From Sanderia malayensis (lineage: Eukaryota > Cnidaria > Scyphozoa > Semaeostomeae > Pelagiidae), in the NCBI GenBank assembly GCA_013076295.1, contig RQOL01000802.1, positions 62,001 to 126,000 on the forward strand: DNA of 64,000 nucleotides, in the 5' to 3' direction. Shown one piece after another: positions 23,336-33,862 of the stretch; positions within the stretch are counted from its first letter, which is position 1, and each line of letters starts with the position of its first letter. The notes under the pieces are model-generated. The model was not told the DNA's origin. It ran no database searches and was given only the letters and a program-made list of their open reading frames with translations. Both the position numbers and the translations under genes were made by a program.

Positions 23336-23966
23336 TTATTTGCTGTGTTTTTTCTGGGTTTGGTTTCCGGTGCATTTGGGCAGTTTTCCCCCGATGCTTT
23401 GAGATTCGTTAATTACACTCCCTTTCATTTCTTTCTCCTTTATCCCATCTAGCTCTACTATACCCAAGTACTTGTCTCCTTCTTCGTTGACACTTTTCAT
23501 CTCTTCTCCGTCTGGCAGCTTAATTCCAATACATTTGACCATCTTTCCACGTTTCATGCTAATTACTCCACATTTTTGGATCCCGAATTTCATTCCTATA
23601 TCAGAACTAAATCTATGAACTGTATTTACAAGTGACTCTATATCTTTTTCATTTTGCCTAAATAACTTTAAGTCATCCATATATGGAAGGTGGTATAATT
23701 TTGGCTCGTTCTTTCCTAAACTATACCCAGCTTTCATCTTCCTCAAAATCATTGACATTGGTACGAGACAGATAACAAATAGTAGTGGTGAAAGGCTATC
23801 ACCTTGGAATATTCCACGTTTGATGTTGACATCTCCTAACACTTCATCCCCTGCGTTCAACTGTACCTTCCATTTCATCATACTATTTTCAAGGACGTTG
23901 TTAATATTTTCAGCTGCCCCAGCCAATTGCAGACTCTTAAGTATCCACGAGTGTGGTATCAAGTCA
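23336..23966 (-). pseudogene. LINE A reverse transcriptase, catalytic half
   Basis: The minus-strand frame from 23962 reads IPHSWILKSLQL, then [20 protein letters not shown] (motif 4) and YMDDLKLFRQNEKDIESLV. The YMDD catalytic motif is at about 23672-23683. The frame continues through KFGIQKCGVI and PDGEEMKSVNEEGDKYLGI, the region after the palm, and stops at 23336 within foreign sequence. GDSLSPLLF and the YMDD variant are typical of R2-superfamily enzymes. Its upstream half lies beyond the MITE at 23969-24331. The right breakpoint of the 6.57-kb duplication (23549) cuts through it. Confidence 0.85.
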
Positions 23967-23968
23967 TA

Positions 23969-24331
23969 CCGTAAATCCTCAAGTTGGCCCCCCTCGAATA
24001 AGCCCCCACCCTAGAACAACAAATTGTTAATAAGTCCCCCCCTGGAATAAGTCCCCACCCCAAACATGCCGACGTTTGCGTACATCGAGTTCGAGAAAAT
24101 TTTGTTTTTCTGACCGTTTTTTTACCAATATCTGGGCATTCTTCTGTTTATCTGTGTATGCAAAATACTTTGCTGGAACAACTAAACCTATTTCCCGTTT
24201 ATTTTCCCAGTAACAGCGTCAATTGTTGTGCCATATTTCAGATAGTTTTATAAGCCCCCCCTCGAATAAGCCCCCTTCTGGAAATGTCAATAATAAATAA
24301 GCCCCCAGGGGGCTAATTCGAGGATTTACGG
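23969..24331. mobile_element. MITE inserted in LINE A at a TA (family of CCGTAAAT...GCCCCC ends)
   Basis: The left end is CCGTAAATCCTCAAGTTGGC from 23969 and the right end, reverse complemented, is CCGTAAATCCTCGAATTAGC from 24331. TA flanks both sides (23967-23968, 24332-24333). Removing the element and one TA restores LINE A coding: KKAY on one side joins DLIPHSW on the other, so the insertion point is proven by the frame. Internal TAAGCCCCC-type motifs repeat several times. There is no coding capacity. A diverged relative lies at 33373-33840. Confidence 0.88.
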
Positions 24332-25790
24332 TATGCCTTTTTATAATTAATGTATACCATAGCTAATTTGGTGTGTCTTGTTTTACAATTCTTAAGCACC
24401 ATTCTATCGATGAGTAATTGATCTTTGGTTCCACACCTCTACGACACCCGTTCTGTTCTGATGGTAACAATCTTTCGTATCTACATGAGCATACAACTTC
24501 TCGGAGAGCATAGCTGTTAGCAACTTTCACATTAGTGGTAAACATGATATGGGTCTGAAGTTATTTGCAGCATTCCCCTTACTCCTATCCTTAACACATA
24601 AAGCTGTTCTTCCATACGTCATCCATGATGGTACATCTCCACTTTCAACTACCGTATTCAATTGACAAGCAATTCTATTGTGAAGTGATGATAGGTGTTT
24701 CAACCAATAACCTTGAACTCCGTCAGGCCCACATGCTTTCCAGTTCGGATTATTTCCTATTTGTTTCCTTGCGTCTTGGAAAGTGATTCTCACATCATCT
24801 TGCTTATCGATTCTGCATAATTCAGTTTCGATCTCTTGTAACCATTCTGCATTGTTATCATGTTCCACTTGGTCATCCCATTTCACTCTAAAACTTTCTA
24901 CATTCATCTGCATTTGGAACTATACTCTCGTTAATTACTTCCCCATTCAGCTCGACGAAGACTCGCTTTTGGTTTGATGAAAATATCCTATTTATCCTAA
25001 ATTGGTTTATTCACTTTTCGTATCTGACTATCTTTGCTGCTTTTGCTGTTATTCTTTGCTTAAGCTCTTCCATAACAACCTTTATCCCTATCTTCTTTAT
25101 ATTAAACTTTTCAAGGATCTGTGCTACTCTCTTTTTATTTTTTATTTGCCCTATTAAATAGCGGTCTAGTTTGCTAACAATTTTTCTCAATTCTGTTTTC
25201 ACAATTCAAAGATACCCTTTATGATTTCAAGTTGCTCTTCCGTTAAATCTGAATCGTTCCATCTATGAATTTCTGTTGTTGATATTTCCGCTTCACCCTG
25301 TGTTAAAACATTTTCGACTTCCATTTGTCATGGTCTCTCCTCTTGTCCAGTTTCCCGATTCTTTGTATTACTTTCTTCTTCTGGCATATTACTGTCTTGC
25401 TGTTCATTTATTTGCACTTCTTCATTATTTCTATTCTTTACTTTCCTCCTAATTTCCTCCAGTTCAACCCTGCTTAAGTACTCATTTGTCTTAATTACCC
25501 TGACTTGATCTAAGAGCCTTTGCGTCGACACTTCAAACAATCCTTTGACATCCCAACTTCTTTTCATCCTCTTCATAAAACCCCTCCTCTCCATTCACCT
25601 TCGTAGTAACATTGCATTACAACCTTATTAAAGGCCTACAATTTAACCGTTCTCCCCTTCGATTGGCAGTAGCTGGATAACAACCGGGCCTGCGCTGCTC
25701 ATCTGCAGGACACCTGCCGAATGAGGAACCTTCACCAATACTGGTTCCAGTCCCATTTACGTTGTTATCTGAGATAATTTCTTGATTCAT
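24332..25790 (-). pseudogene. LINE A N-terminal region and first half of reverse transcriptase
   Basis: The likely start is the ATG at 25790 (minus), followed by NVNGTGTS and GRCPADEQRRPG, a segment shared with LINE B. A frame at 25594-25328 gives QRLLDQVRVIKTNEYLSRVE, also matching LINE B. One at 25202-25011 gives the basic stretch KRVAQILEKFNIKK. About 150 residues present in LINE B are absent between them. The frame at 24913-24527 holds NPNWKACGPDGVQGYWLKHL and NNFRPISCLPLM, the first reverse transcriptase motifs, and [12 protein letters not shown] follows near 24450. Stops and shifts are scattered, so it is dead. Confidence 0.75.
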
Positions 25791-26061
25791 TTTTCACTCA
25801 ATAGAGGATTGTGTTTTAAGGTACACTACCACCGGTATTTTTATTGAGACACCATCTCTACGGGGGGTAATCATCCAAAGATAAAGAGCCCCCCTGCCCA
25901 TGAGACAGACTAGCCCCCGCCGGACGCCAACCCGATACTTCATGGTCTCAGGGAGAGCTGACAGGTACTGCACCTTGCTCAAGGGTGACCTGGAGGTAGT
26001 TGTAGCAAAGGGTAACCTCATTATCCCACGTCAAAACTCCACAACCGGATCTTACCCAGGA

Positions 26062-26085
26062 CTATTATTATTGTATTATTATTAT
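26062..26085. repeat. (ATT)n junction between LINE A and LINE B
   Basis: A short ATT tract with one TTG interruption separates the 5' end of LINE A (26061 on the minus strand) from the 3' end of LINE B (26086). In the LINE orientation it is B's (AAT)n tail immediately followed by A's first base. Confidence 0.8.
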
Positions 26086-26193
26086 GTTCAATGTTTGTAT
26101 CCACAAAGCTTGCTGGTATTGCTTTGGTAGTATTAGTGCGATTTTGGATAGCTTCCCGCTATCTAGGCAATCACACTTCTTTCTCCTTTTCCC

Positions 26194-26712
26194 TCACTGT
26201 CCTAATACCAGACATAAAATCCTGGCGTTGCCTAACAAGGCTATCTTTTGTGCATGTTCCACATTCATCTTGGTCCCTATCGCTTCAATGTATGCTTCAA
26301 ATTGTTTTGAAACAGCTCCTAATGCACCAACAACAGCTGGTATGATCTCTACTTTCCTCATGTTCCAGAGTCTCCGATACTTATCAATTTTCTCCCTTTT
26401 CCACAACTCTTGCATCCACTGGAATTGCAACATCAATTATCTTAGTTAGTTTGTTCTCCTTATCAACTAAGACGATGTCAGGTTTTCTGGCAACAATTTC
26501 CCTATCACATTGGACGACAAAGTCCCACAGTAATTTTACTTTTTCATTTTCAACACACCCTTCGGGTTTGTGTTCATACCAATTTTTTGTTGCCTCTAGA
26601 TCGAACTTTTTACATAATCTGCAATGCATGTACTGGCACACATTGTTGTGACGTTTTAAGTATTCTTTTTGGGCAAGAACAGTAGATTCACTAACAATAT
26701 GAGAGACTGTTT
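26194..26712 (-). pseudogene. LINE B endonuclease half
   Basis: From 26712 on the minus strand the frame reads [20 protein letters not shown], the continuation of the zinc motif cut at 29046. It then reads WYEHKPEGCVENEKVKLLWD, RKPDIVLVDKENKLTKIIDV (the PD...ID signature of the restriction-like endonuclease, about 26480-26420) and, after a shift, VEIIPAVVGALGAVSKQFEA and LLGNARILCLVLG. This C-terminal order equals that of LINE A. The catalytic residues expected from R2 family knowledge are present. One frameshift lies near 26430. Confidence 0.8.
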
Positions 26713-28190
26713 AAATTTACTTTCTCTTATACAATCATTAAAACTTGGCAAATCAAGTGGACCAAACAGCATACCTGTCAAGCTTCTGAAAATTCTTGAA
26801 GAACCAATCTCAAATGATTACTCTGTACTTATCAATGAATCCTTTGTATCAGGGATATTCCCTGATAACTTGAAAATTGCCAAGGTGGTGCCAGTCTTCA
26901 AGAAGGGACTTACCACACTAAAATCTAACTACAGGCCCATCTCTCTCCTTTCTATCTTCAGCAAAATCTTTGAAAAAGTAATGCACCAACGTCTGTATAA
27001 ATTTCTTGAAACTTCTAAAATACTATTTGGTATGCAATTTGGCTTTCGCACAGGTCACTCAACCGACCATGCTCTTATTAGTTTGACTGAAACTATCAAG
27101 TCATCACTTGATAAGGGCAGGGTTGGTTGTGGAATCTTCATCGATCTCCAAAAAGCTTTTGACACAGTTAACCATGGCATACTCTTAAAGAAATTGGAAC
27201 ACTGTGATATCAGAGGAATTGCATTGAATTGGTTCAAATCGTATCTCAATAACCGGAAACAGTATGTTTCTGTAAATGGCTATTCCTCATCCTTACGTGA
27301 AATATCCTGTGGTGTCCCTCAAGGATCGGTACTCGGACCACTTCTGTTTCTTATTTACATCAATGATTTAATTCATTTGATTCATCTAAGTTTTTCTCCT
27401 TTTCTCTTTTTGCTGATGACACCAATATCTATTGTGAATCTGATGATCCTGCTTTACTCACAAGGAAAGTTAATAGAGAACTAAAGAAAGTTAAATTATG
27501 GCTTGACTCTAACAAACTTGCCCTTAATATAAGTAAAACTAATTATGTATTGTTTCACTCTCCTCGAAAGGAACTTGCCAATGATCTTAATATTAAAATT
27601 GGTAAACAGAATATTCAAAAGACAAAGTATGTAAAATTCTTAGGCATTCTTATGGATGAACATATTACTTGGAAGCATCACACGTCTGAACTTTGTAAAA
27701 AATTGTCCAGAACCTCTAGTATTTTCTTCAAAGTGCGACATTACTGCTCACTCTCCATGCTTATCAGCCTCTACAACTCACTATTTTCTTCTTTTATAAA
27801 CTATGGTATCATTTTATGGGAGTCTTACCTTTGAATCCTACTTACACCAACCATTTCGATTGCAGAAGAAAGTCCTTTGCTGTATCAAATTTGAACCATT
27901 CTCCGCTGCCTCATTACCAATTTTCAAATCATTAAAGGTTCTTAAAATTGAAGATACCTTGCACTTGAATATTCTAACCTTTGTTTATAAATCCATCAAT
28001 AAACTATCTCCTCCTTATATTCATGGCTATTTCCAGCTAAATTCAGCCATTCATAAAATTGCAGCCCGTCAAGCAACCAGAGGGGATCTTTTTAAATCGT
28101 TTAGAAATACCACTTTGTACAGACTACAAACCATCCAATATTATGGTTCTAAGTTTTGGAACACCCTTCCACAACTTTTCGGTCTAAATT
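26713..28190 (+). pseudogene. Reverse transcriptase of the nested CR1/L2-type LINE
   Basis: The first frame, entered at about 26713, gives [17 protein letters not shown], then [56 protein letters not shown] and [21 protein letters not shown] one-base shift near 27390 then leads to [11 protein letters not shown] (catalytic ADD at about 27412-27420). The rest of the C-terminal domain follows (KYVKFLGILMDEHITWKHH, to 27834), and a last frame (27803-28190) ends at RLQTIQYYGSKFWNTLPQL. This is the complete fingers-palm-thumb region plus C-terminal tail of a Jockey-superfamily enzyme. It has two frameshifts and lacks the 5' endonuclease. Confidence 0.87.
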
Positions 28191-28262
28191 GAAAACTCAT
28201 TTCATCGATGCATATGTCTAATAAATTCCCAATAAACTATAATATACCTATGTACTCGGTCT

Positions 28263-28732
28263 CCCGGGGGGGGGGGTACTCCCATTATGGCCTGACAGGG
28301 GGGTCCAGTCGGTTTGAGGGTCTGATCAAATGGCTACCAAATGGACCAATTTAAGAAAATAACACTACCATTTGGGGGTATTTTCTGAAGTTGTTATTTT
28401 TTTGAGGGTTCTTCCAGTTGATTGCTGAGATGACTTATTACAAATTAAAAATTTATTACGACGAGATCTTGATTGTGTCTCATTTTCGTTTTTTACAAAT
28501 TTGCTTTCAAAACGAGACTGAAATTGTGACTTCAAATTCATCATACGTGTTTATAAAATTATTACTGGATACTACCAAATGGCATCATTTTAGTTTTAAT
28601 ACTATCATTTGAGGGTTGTTGCAAAAATTACACCACCATTTGAGGGTGATTTTTAAAATCTTAGCTTTGGCCCTCTTTAACCCCGACTGGACCCCCCTGT
28701 CAGTCCACAATGAGAGTACCCCCCCCCCCGGG
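28263..28732. mobile_element. MITE with 8-bp target duplication, GC-rich tips
   Basis: The target duplication CTCGGTCT is at 28255-28262 and 28733-28740. The ends are inverted over about 45 bp, beginning CCCGGGGG and containing GACAGGGGGGTCCAGTCGG on both arms with few mismatches. An 8-bp duplication is typical of hAT-type elements, but I cannot assign the superfamily from the tips. The interior repeats CCATTTG-containing phrases and encodes nothing. It sits in the 3' region of the nested LINE and is therefore younger than it. Confidence 0.85.
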
Positions 28733-29050
28733 CTCGGTCTCTATTAGATGAATCTGGCTATTTTGTATTTTGTATTTTTATTTCATTTTATGAAATCATT
28801 TTTCCTTCATTAATTCATTAATTTAATTTTTTATGGGGGGGCTCTCTCTCGATTAGCTAATCTACTTAGAGAGCTCCTCCTCAATCAATCAATTTTAAAT
28901 ACAATCTTGTATGGTTATTTTTCTGTTTAATTCAATTTTCGTTGAATTTAAAATATTATTGTCATAAAATTTGTATTTTGTTGTTGTTAATTTGTATTGT
29001 TTAGAATTGTATTTAGAGTTGATTGATAAATATATGAAAATGAAATGTTT

Positions 29051-29594
29051 CATTTCTCTTGTCACACATCCTGCAGAGAGGAGACTCCCGACTTTTATCA
29101 ATAAAGTGTTTAATGTTGTTTGTTCTCAGTGCTTGTTCTTGGGCACTGCAAATTAATGCTTCGGTGCATCCTTTCAAGTCACTTGACTGAAGCCATTTCC
29201 ACGAGTTCTGAAGATCCTTCCCATCCATATCTCGTAGGTACTGTCCGTACATTCTTTTTTCCTTCCAGGCATTATAGACTCTCTCTTTCTCACGTTTCTT
29301 GTACTCTTTTGGCGCAATAGTATCATCAGTCTTAATAGTACCTTGTCTTTTAACAGCTCTTAAAAGAGGCTCGACCTTATTTTTAACATACCACCCGAGA
29401 TTGTTCTCTTCAAAGGCTATACAATTTTTGCAGCTGATCAGTCCTCTACTTCCCTTTTTTCTTGGCACATACAGACGGTCGATATCATTTTTAGGATGGA
29501 ACTCTTTATTGATCGTTAGAATTTTCCTGGTCTTTCTATCCATCTGGTCAATTTCATTTACTCGCCAGTTAAGAATACATGCACCATATCTCAA
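29051..29594 (-). pseudogene. LINE B linker domain and first half of zinc motif
   Basis: The minus-strand frame from 29594 reads MRYGACILNWRVNEIDQMDR, then RKILTINKEFHPKNDIDRLY and WYVKNKVEPLLRAVKRQG, ending in ESPLCRMCDKRNET, where the nested LINE begins. It aligns residue for residue with LINE A (22754-22233). CRMC is the first Cys pair of the zinc motif; the rest lies at 26712 and below. Apart from the insertion this segment has no lesion. Confidence 0.82.
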
Positions 29595-30890
29595 AAGTGA
29601 GATAGCCCATGTATTAGAGCATTGATTTTATTCTTTCCATTTAACTTGCTCTTGCAGACTAGTTTAACCCTTCTGAAATATTCCGTTGCGAATGCTTCTT
29701 TTATCTCTTTCTCCTTAACGCTGTGGAATTCGACAATTCCAAGATGTTTGTATCCATCTTCATCAATGTGTTTTATAGTTTCTCCTGAAGGCAGTACTAT
29801 TCCAGTAGTCTTAGTCTTTGCAACAGCTCCTCTGTGCATTATTAATATCACACACTTCTTTACTCCAAACTCCATCTTGATGTCATCACTAAACACCTGA
29901 ACAGTTGACACCAGACTGTTAACTTCATTTTCATTATTGCCAAACAATTTCAAATCATCCATGAATAACAAATGATTTAACTTCTCCCCATTCTTTAAGG
30001 TGTAGCAAACCTTTATCTTTCGTAGTATTCGACTCAAAGGTATCATACATATGACGAACAGCAAAGGTGACAGGCTGTCACCTTGAAATATTCTCCTTTT
30101 AATGTTAACATGCCCTGAAAAATCACCAGATGAAGCTAAGTTAACATTCCAGTTGTTCATTGATCTTTTGAGCATTTCTATTACATTGTCAGCTACATTC
30201 ACCATTTTTAGGCTCTCTAATATCCAGGAGTGAAGAATCATATCGTAGGCCTTTCTGTAATTTATCCAGGCCATTCCTAAGTTTGTATGCCTTTTCTTGC
30301 AATCCTTCATGACAGTCTTGTCTATTAGTAGTTGATCTTTTTCCTACACCCTTTTTGTTCAGATGGGAGTATGTTGTTGATTTCAAGATAATCATAGATA
30401 AAAATAGAAGTTATACCTGTCATCAGTTTCCACATAAGTGGCAAGAATGAAATTGGCCTGTAGTTATCAACAGCACTACCTTTGCTTGGATTTTTTGGCA
30501 TAAAATAGGCTTTCCAGTATTAAGCCACTTAGGAACCTCCTTCCCGTTTACAAGTAGATCATTCATTTGAACAGCTATTCTTTCATGAAGTGCTGTTAAG
30601 TTCTTAATCCAGTATCCTTGGACTCCATCTGGTCCAGGGCTCTTCCAATTAGGCATCTTTTTACTTTGCGTAGTTAACATATCTGTCGTGATTACTAAAT
30701 CACCTTGTTTTTCTCCACCAACACTCTCTTCTTTATGCTCTCGAAGCCACTCCGCTTGAGTATTGTGCTTCACTTCTTTGTCCCAGATATTACTCCAAAA
30801 TTCTTTACTCTCATTTGCATCAGGTATTTCGCTGTTTTTTATCTCGCCATTAAGTTGTGGGTATACTTTCTTTTGATCTACTTGGAACAT
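29591..30890 (-). pseudogene. LINE B reverse transcriptase
   Basis: The frame from 30890 holds WKSPGPDGVQGYWIKNLTAL and ALHERIAVQMNDLL, then breaks near 30470. The next frame (30310-29591) holds [40 protein letters not shown] and [20 protein letters not shown]. The MDD catalytic motif lies near 29953-29964. It continues with [12 protein letters not shown] and [20 protein letters not shown]. Between the two frames [12 protein letters not shown] is a shifted form of the expected [12 protein letters not shown]. Thus at least two frameshifts fall between 30480 and 30310, while motifs 3 to 7 stay open for 239 residues. Confidence 0.85.
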
Positions 30891-30930
30891 TCTATTAAGT
30901 CTAAATTGCTCAATTCTCTGGTCATATCGC

Positions 30931-31878
30931 TTAATCTTTGTGCTTTTTACTTGTAGGCGTTGTCTTAATTCTTCTATTACAGTTCCTAATCCTTTTTTTT
31001 AACATTATACTTTTTTCTAATTCCAAGTATTTCCTAAAGTTTATCAGCTCCTTTCTCCTCTTTCTCTGAAGAATGCTAATATGGCTACGGATTTCTTTTA
31101 TCGAGCTTTGAATTTTTCCCTTCCACCACAGAGTCACTCGGGCTTGTTGTTTCTTAAACACTTTCAGACCAGCTTCCTTTCCAACAAGGATAGAGCAACC
31201 TTTAATCAGATTATTAGTGCTTGTTAAATTGTCAGTCTTTATTTTTGGGAGAATCCTATTGATCTTTTGGACCCACTGTTTCAGAATTTTTCTTTCTATA
31301 CGTTTGAAGCCTACCAGTTCTTCGTCCATATGTTCGTCAATGATCTTATTTAGTTTGTTTAACGTTTCAATTTCCTCGTCACTTAAGTCGTCGTTATGCA
31401 CAACAAAAATTCTATCATCTTCATTCGTATTCACGCCAATGCCTGCAGCCACATCTGTATCTTCCTCAACATCATGGACATCTTCATCAATAGCTTCGTC
31501 ATTTTCATTCAGGACTCTATGTTTAATTTGTTCTAACTCAAGCTCAGTTAACCATCCATTTACTCTTATCATTCTAGCTTGATCACACAGTCTTTGTTCA
31601 GTCACTTCAAGTTGTTGTCTCTCCCCCGATATTGCGTGCATACGTTTTCTATAACCCCTAATTGGTTTTCCTTCGTCATTGATTGGTTTACTCAAATAAC
31701 AACACTCCATGACAGCAATGCTTAACTCTCTACCCCAACCCTTTCGCGCAGTTAGATGATGACGACCCGGCCTGCGCTGTTGAGCCGCAGGACACCTGCC
31801 GGACGAGGGACCATCACCTGAAGTTCCGGTCCCATTAACGTCGTTGATCTCGAGACTTTCGTTTTCTATTTCACTCAT
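30931..31878 (-). pseudogene. LINE B N-terminal region
   Basis: The frame of 315 residues from the ATG at 31878 is the start of the LINE B protein. It shares NVNGTGTS or DVNGTGTS and GRCPA..QRRPG with LINE A. An acidic stretch (DEAIDEDVHDVEEDTD) follows, then a basic helical stretch (KRRKELINFRKYLELEKSIM) ending in the Lys/Arg-rich KKRIRNCNRRIKTT. No zinc finger or Myb motif of the R2 type is evident. The open frame ends just past a run of eight T at about 30996-31003. In another frame the homologous sequence continues as VIEELRQRLQVK into the reverse transcriptase, so the stop is probably one homopolymer slip. Confidence 0.75.
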
Positions 31879-32110
31879 TTGAGGTTGGTTTTTCCATGTA
31901 ACTGGAGGGTTTTCCTTCCCGGTGTTTTTACTGAGACACCATCACTGGGTTTTCATTTGGAGTTTCCTTCTCCTAGGAAAGCTGCTAACCAAAGCTAAAG
32001 ATCCAATCCTGACCATTAAGACAGACCAGTCCCCGCCGGAGGATAATATTAAGGTCTCTGGTATATTATTATGGGATATTATATATTATTAGAATTTCAG
32101 GGTCTCGGGG
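31879..32110 (-). other. LINE B 5' untranslated region
   Basis: This non-coding lead of LINE B shares GAGACACCATC, AGACAGACCAGTCCCCGCCG and GGTCTC with the LINE A 5' region (25791-26061). It starts at the ATT microsatellite. It probably holds the internal promoter, though no specific element is visible. Confidence 0.6.
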
Positions 32111-32253
<143 letters not shown>

Positions 32254-33197
32254 GCATTTGTGCAAAATATACATGCAGTTGTTCAACAGCAAAAGCAAGA
32301 GGTTTCCCTGGCACTTGCCAGAAAGGGCCAATATGAAATTGCCCCCAGAGCATGAGCAGTTCAAATTGGACGGGAGACGCTTCTGTCTCATGATGCCAGC
32401 TCAACAAAGGAAGCTGTTGGAAAAATTCCACAAAACCCAGGTAGTCACAAACAACGCAATGGCTCACCCAGCTGCCCCGCAGTCCTCGCAACTATGCACG
32501 GCAACAGCTGCTGGCGATGACAATGAATCACAAGCAAACCACGTGACACCAGCAGAAAGTGGCATTTTGTATCCAAACACGGCTATTTTATCCAGGATGT
32601 TGGAGAATGCCTACAATTTGCTTACGTCTGGAAGCGATATTATTCAGGCCCCAGGATCTTTTACCATGGATGTATTCATTGGAGCGAACAAGGAAAGCCA
32701 AGCAGAACCATTGAGAGTCAAATCACGTTGCAATGGAAAGAGTAAATGTTCCCCATTTTGTTGGCGATTCAAAGCTCACAAAATTTGTCAACATGGTATT
32801 GCTGTAGCAGAGCATCTGAATTGATTAAAGCTGTTCTACAGCTGGATCACAAAAACTACCACCCCTTGATAGCCTAGCAAATGGGGATGTACCAATTAGC
32901 ACCGGCGAGAAGGCAAGTAAAGCTACGCAGAGAAGAATAGGTGGCCAGAAAATGACCCGTGTAACAACATCACACACCCAACAAGAGAATTCAGCAGCGC
33001 TGCAACAACAACAACAACAACAACAACAACTACAGCCTACGTACAATGTGCCATTACCAGATCCACTACCTGTTGCGTACAATAAATATCCTTTGAGATT
33101 CTGCCACAAGCTCACAGCAAAATGCTTTGATTGATGTACAAACTTGCAAGGTAACAGCACACAAGATCCAATTGTCATTGTATCAAAAGAAGAATGA
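32254..33197 (+). pseudogene. MULE transposase C-terminal fragment with SWIM zinc finger
   Basis: Immediately after the microsatellite the frame reads AFVQNIHAVVQQQKQEVSLA and ARKGQYEI, a segment found late in MULE transposases. After a shift near 32350 the frame to 32824 contains YPNTAILSRMLENAYNLL, APGSFTMDVFIG and the finger KCSPFCWRFKAHKICQHGIA (about 32740-32800), which fits the SWIM pattern CxCx(n)CxH. A further shift leads through SLANGDVPISTGEKASKATQ and a CAA run (33003-33030, poly-Gln) to TAKCFD near 33130. No transposase core is attached: that part is found at 13845 and 20416 on the same strand. Confidence 0.75.
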
Positions 33198-33226
33198 AGG
33201 TATGCAAATGAAGCCGGGAAATTGAA

Positions 33227-33283
33227 TGCAAGGCTCGCAAATACATATTACCATGCGTATGATATGTATTTGCGAGCCTTGCA
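33227..33283. repeat. Perfect 22-bp inverted repeat with 13-nt loop
   Basis: TGCAAGGCTCGCAAATACAT plus AT (33227-33248) is mirrored exactly by 33262-33283, with ACCATGCGTA in the loop. It lies just after the MULE fragment. It might be an end of a decayed element or a fresh foldback; I see no adjoining gene. Confidence 0.85.
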
Positions 33284-33372
33284 AATACTGCAAACAAATT
33301 ACATCAGAATGGGTACTTCATAAATGTGATATTAATAATATCTGTGCCATGCCACAGATAGTTCATTCCTTA

Positions 33373-33840
33373 CCATAAATTCTCTATTAATTCCCCCCTC
33401 TCAATCAAACCCCCCTCTCTAATTAGCCCCCCCCCCTTTTTCAGAAGGAAAAATTTAATAAGCCCCCCTCTCAATTTAGCCACCCCCCAATCTTCACTGA
33501 TGCCAAAATAAGTAAACTTGACAAACAACGGAGATTTTAATTTTATTCATTGGTCGTTAAATACTTCTCAACAAATTCAAATTCAAATCATTTAGGCAAA
33601 TTCAAATTCAATTCATTCATCAAATTCAAGTATTGTAGATCTAAGCGTTTTTCACACAGACTTCATTGAATAATGTATTTCATGTATTATTTAATGTATT
33701 TCCACCACTGAAAATGGTTTTCTATTGCAAAATATTTATTAAGCCCCCTCTCTCAATTTAGCCCCCCCTCTCTAATAGGCCCCCTCTTTAAAGTACTGAA
33801 AAACAATAAGCCCCCCGGGGGGCTTAAAAGAGAATTTCGG
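33373..33840. mobile_element. MITE, second member of the CCGTAAAT...GCCCCC family
   Basis: The left end is CCATAAATTCTCTATTAATT and the right end, reverse complemented, is CCGAAATTCTCTTTTAAGCC. TA flanks both (33371-33372, 33841-33842). Internal CCCCCCTCTC(T)AATTAGCC phrases repeat, as in the copy at 23969-24331. It is longer (468 bp) and diverged. There is no coding capacity. Confidence 0.8.
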
Positions 33841-33862
33841 TATTTATTTTCATGCTATTTAT

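Larger units (their letters stand above)
16976..23549. repeat. Tandem segmental duplication, copy 2
   Basis: This is the second copy of the 6.57-kb unit. Its right edge runs without interruption into LINE A at 23550, so the right flank is ancestral here, while the left flank at 10403 is ancestral for copy 1. It carries the same DIRS-like element, MULE core, ATT microsatellite and LINE A 3' part. Confidence 0.92.
21680..26061 (-). mobile_element. LINE A: R2-superfamily LINE with restriction-like endonuclease (R4/Dong-like)
   Basis: Read on the minus strand it holds an N-terminal region (from 25790), a reverse transcriptase with YMDD, a Cys/His motif and a PD-type endonuclease motif at the C-terminus. 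The endonuclease lies after the reverse transcriptase, as in R2, R4 and related LINEs, not before it as in APE-type LINEs. It lies between an ATT tract at 26062 and one at 21573. The R4-clade element Dong is known to insert in TAA repeats, so R4/Dong is the best guess. Excluding a 363-bp MITE and a roughly 440-bp insertion it is about 3.6 kb, close to LINE B without its insertion. Confidence 0.8.
26713..29045 (+). mobile_element. 5'-truncated CR1/L2/Jockey-type LINE nested in LINE B
   Basis: This plus-strand LINE lies in the minus-strand LINE B. The 5-bp sequence TGTTT occurs on both sides (26708-26712 and 29046-29050) and looks like the target duplication. Removing the insert and one TGTTT rejoins the LINE B zinc-motif frame. 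It starts inside the reverse transcriptase with no endonuclease, the usual 5' truncation. Its 3' region after 28190 is AT-rich and itself carries a MITE at 28263-28732. Confidence 0.85.
26086..32110 (-). mobile_element. LINE B: R2-superfamily LINE with restriction-like endonuclease, interrupted
   Basis: The minus-strand order is N-terminal region (31878-30931), reverse transcriptase (30890-29591), zinc motif (29594-29051), then the endonuclease (26712-26194). A plus-strand CR1/L2-type LINE occupies 26713-29045 between the last two. Its 5' untranslated region shares GACACCATC and CCCCGCCGGA with that of LINE A. It is bounded by (ATT)n at 32111-32253 and 26062-26085. Without the insertion it is about 3.7 kb. 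Confidence 0.82.

Noticed and set aside
32740..32824. SWIM finger as a host transcription factor
   Set aside because: The flanking sequence matches the late part of MULE transposases and the region is frameshifted and embedded in transposons.
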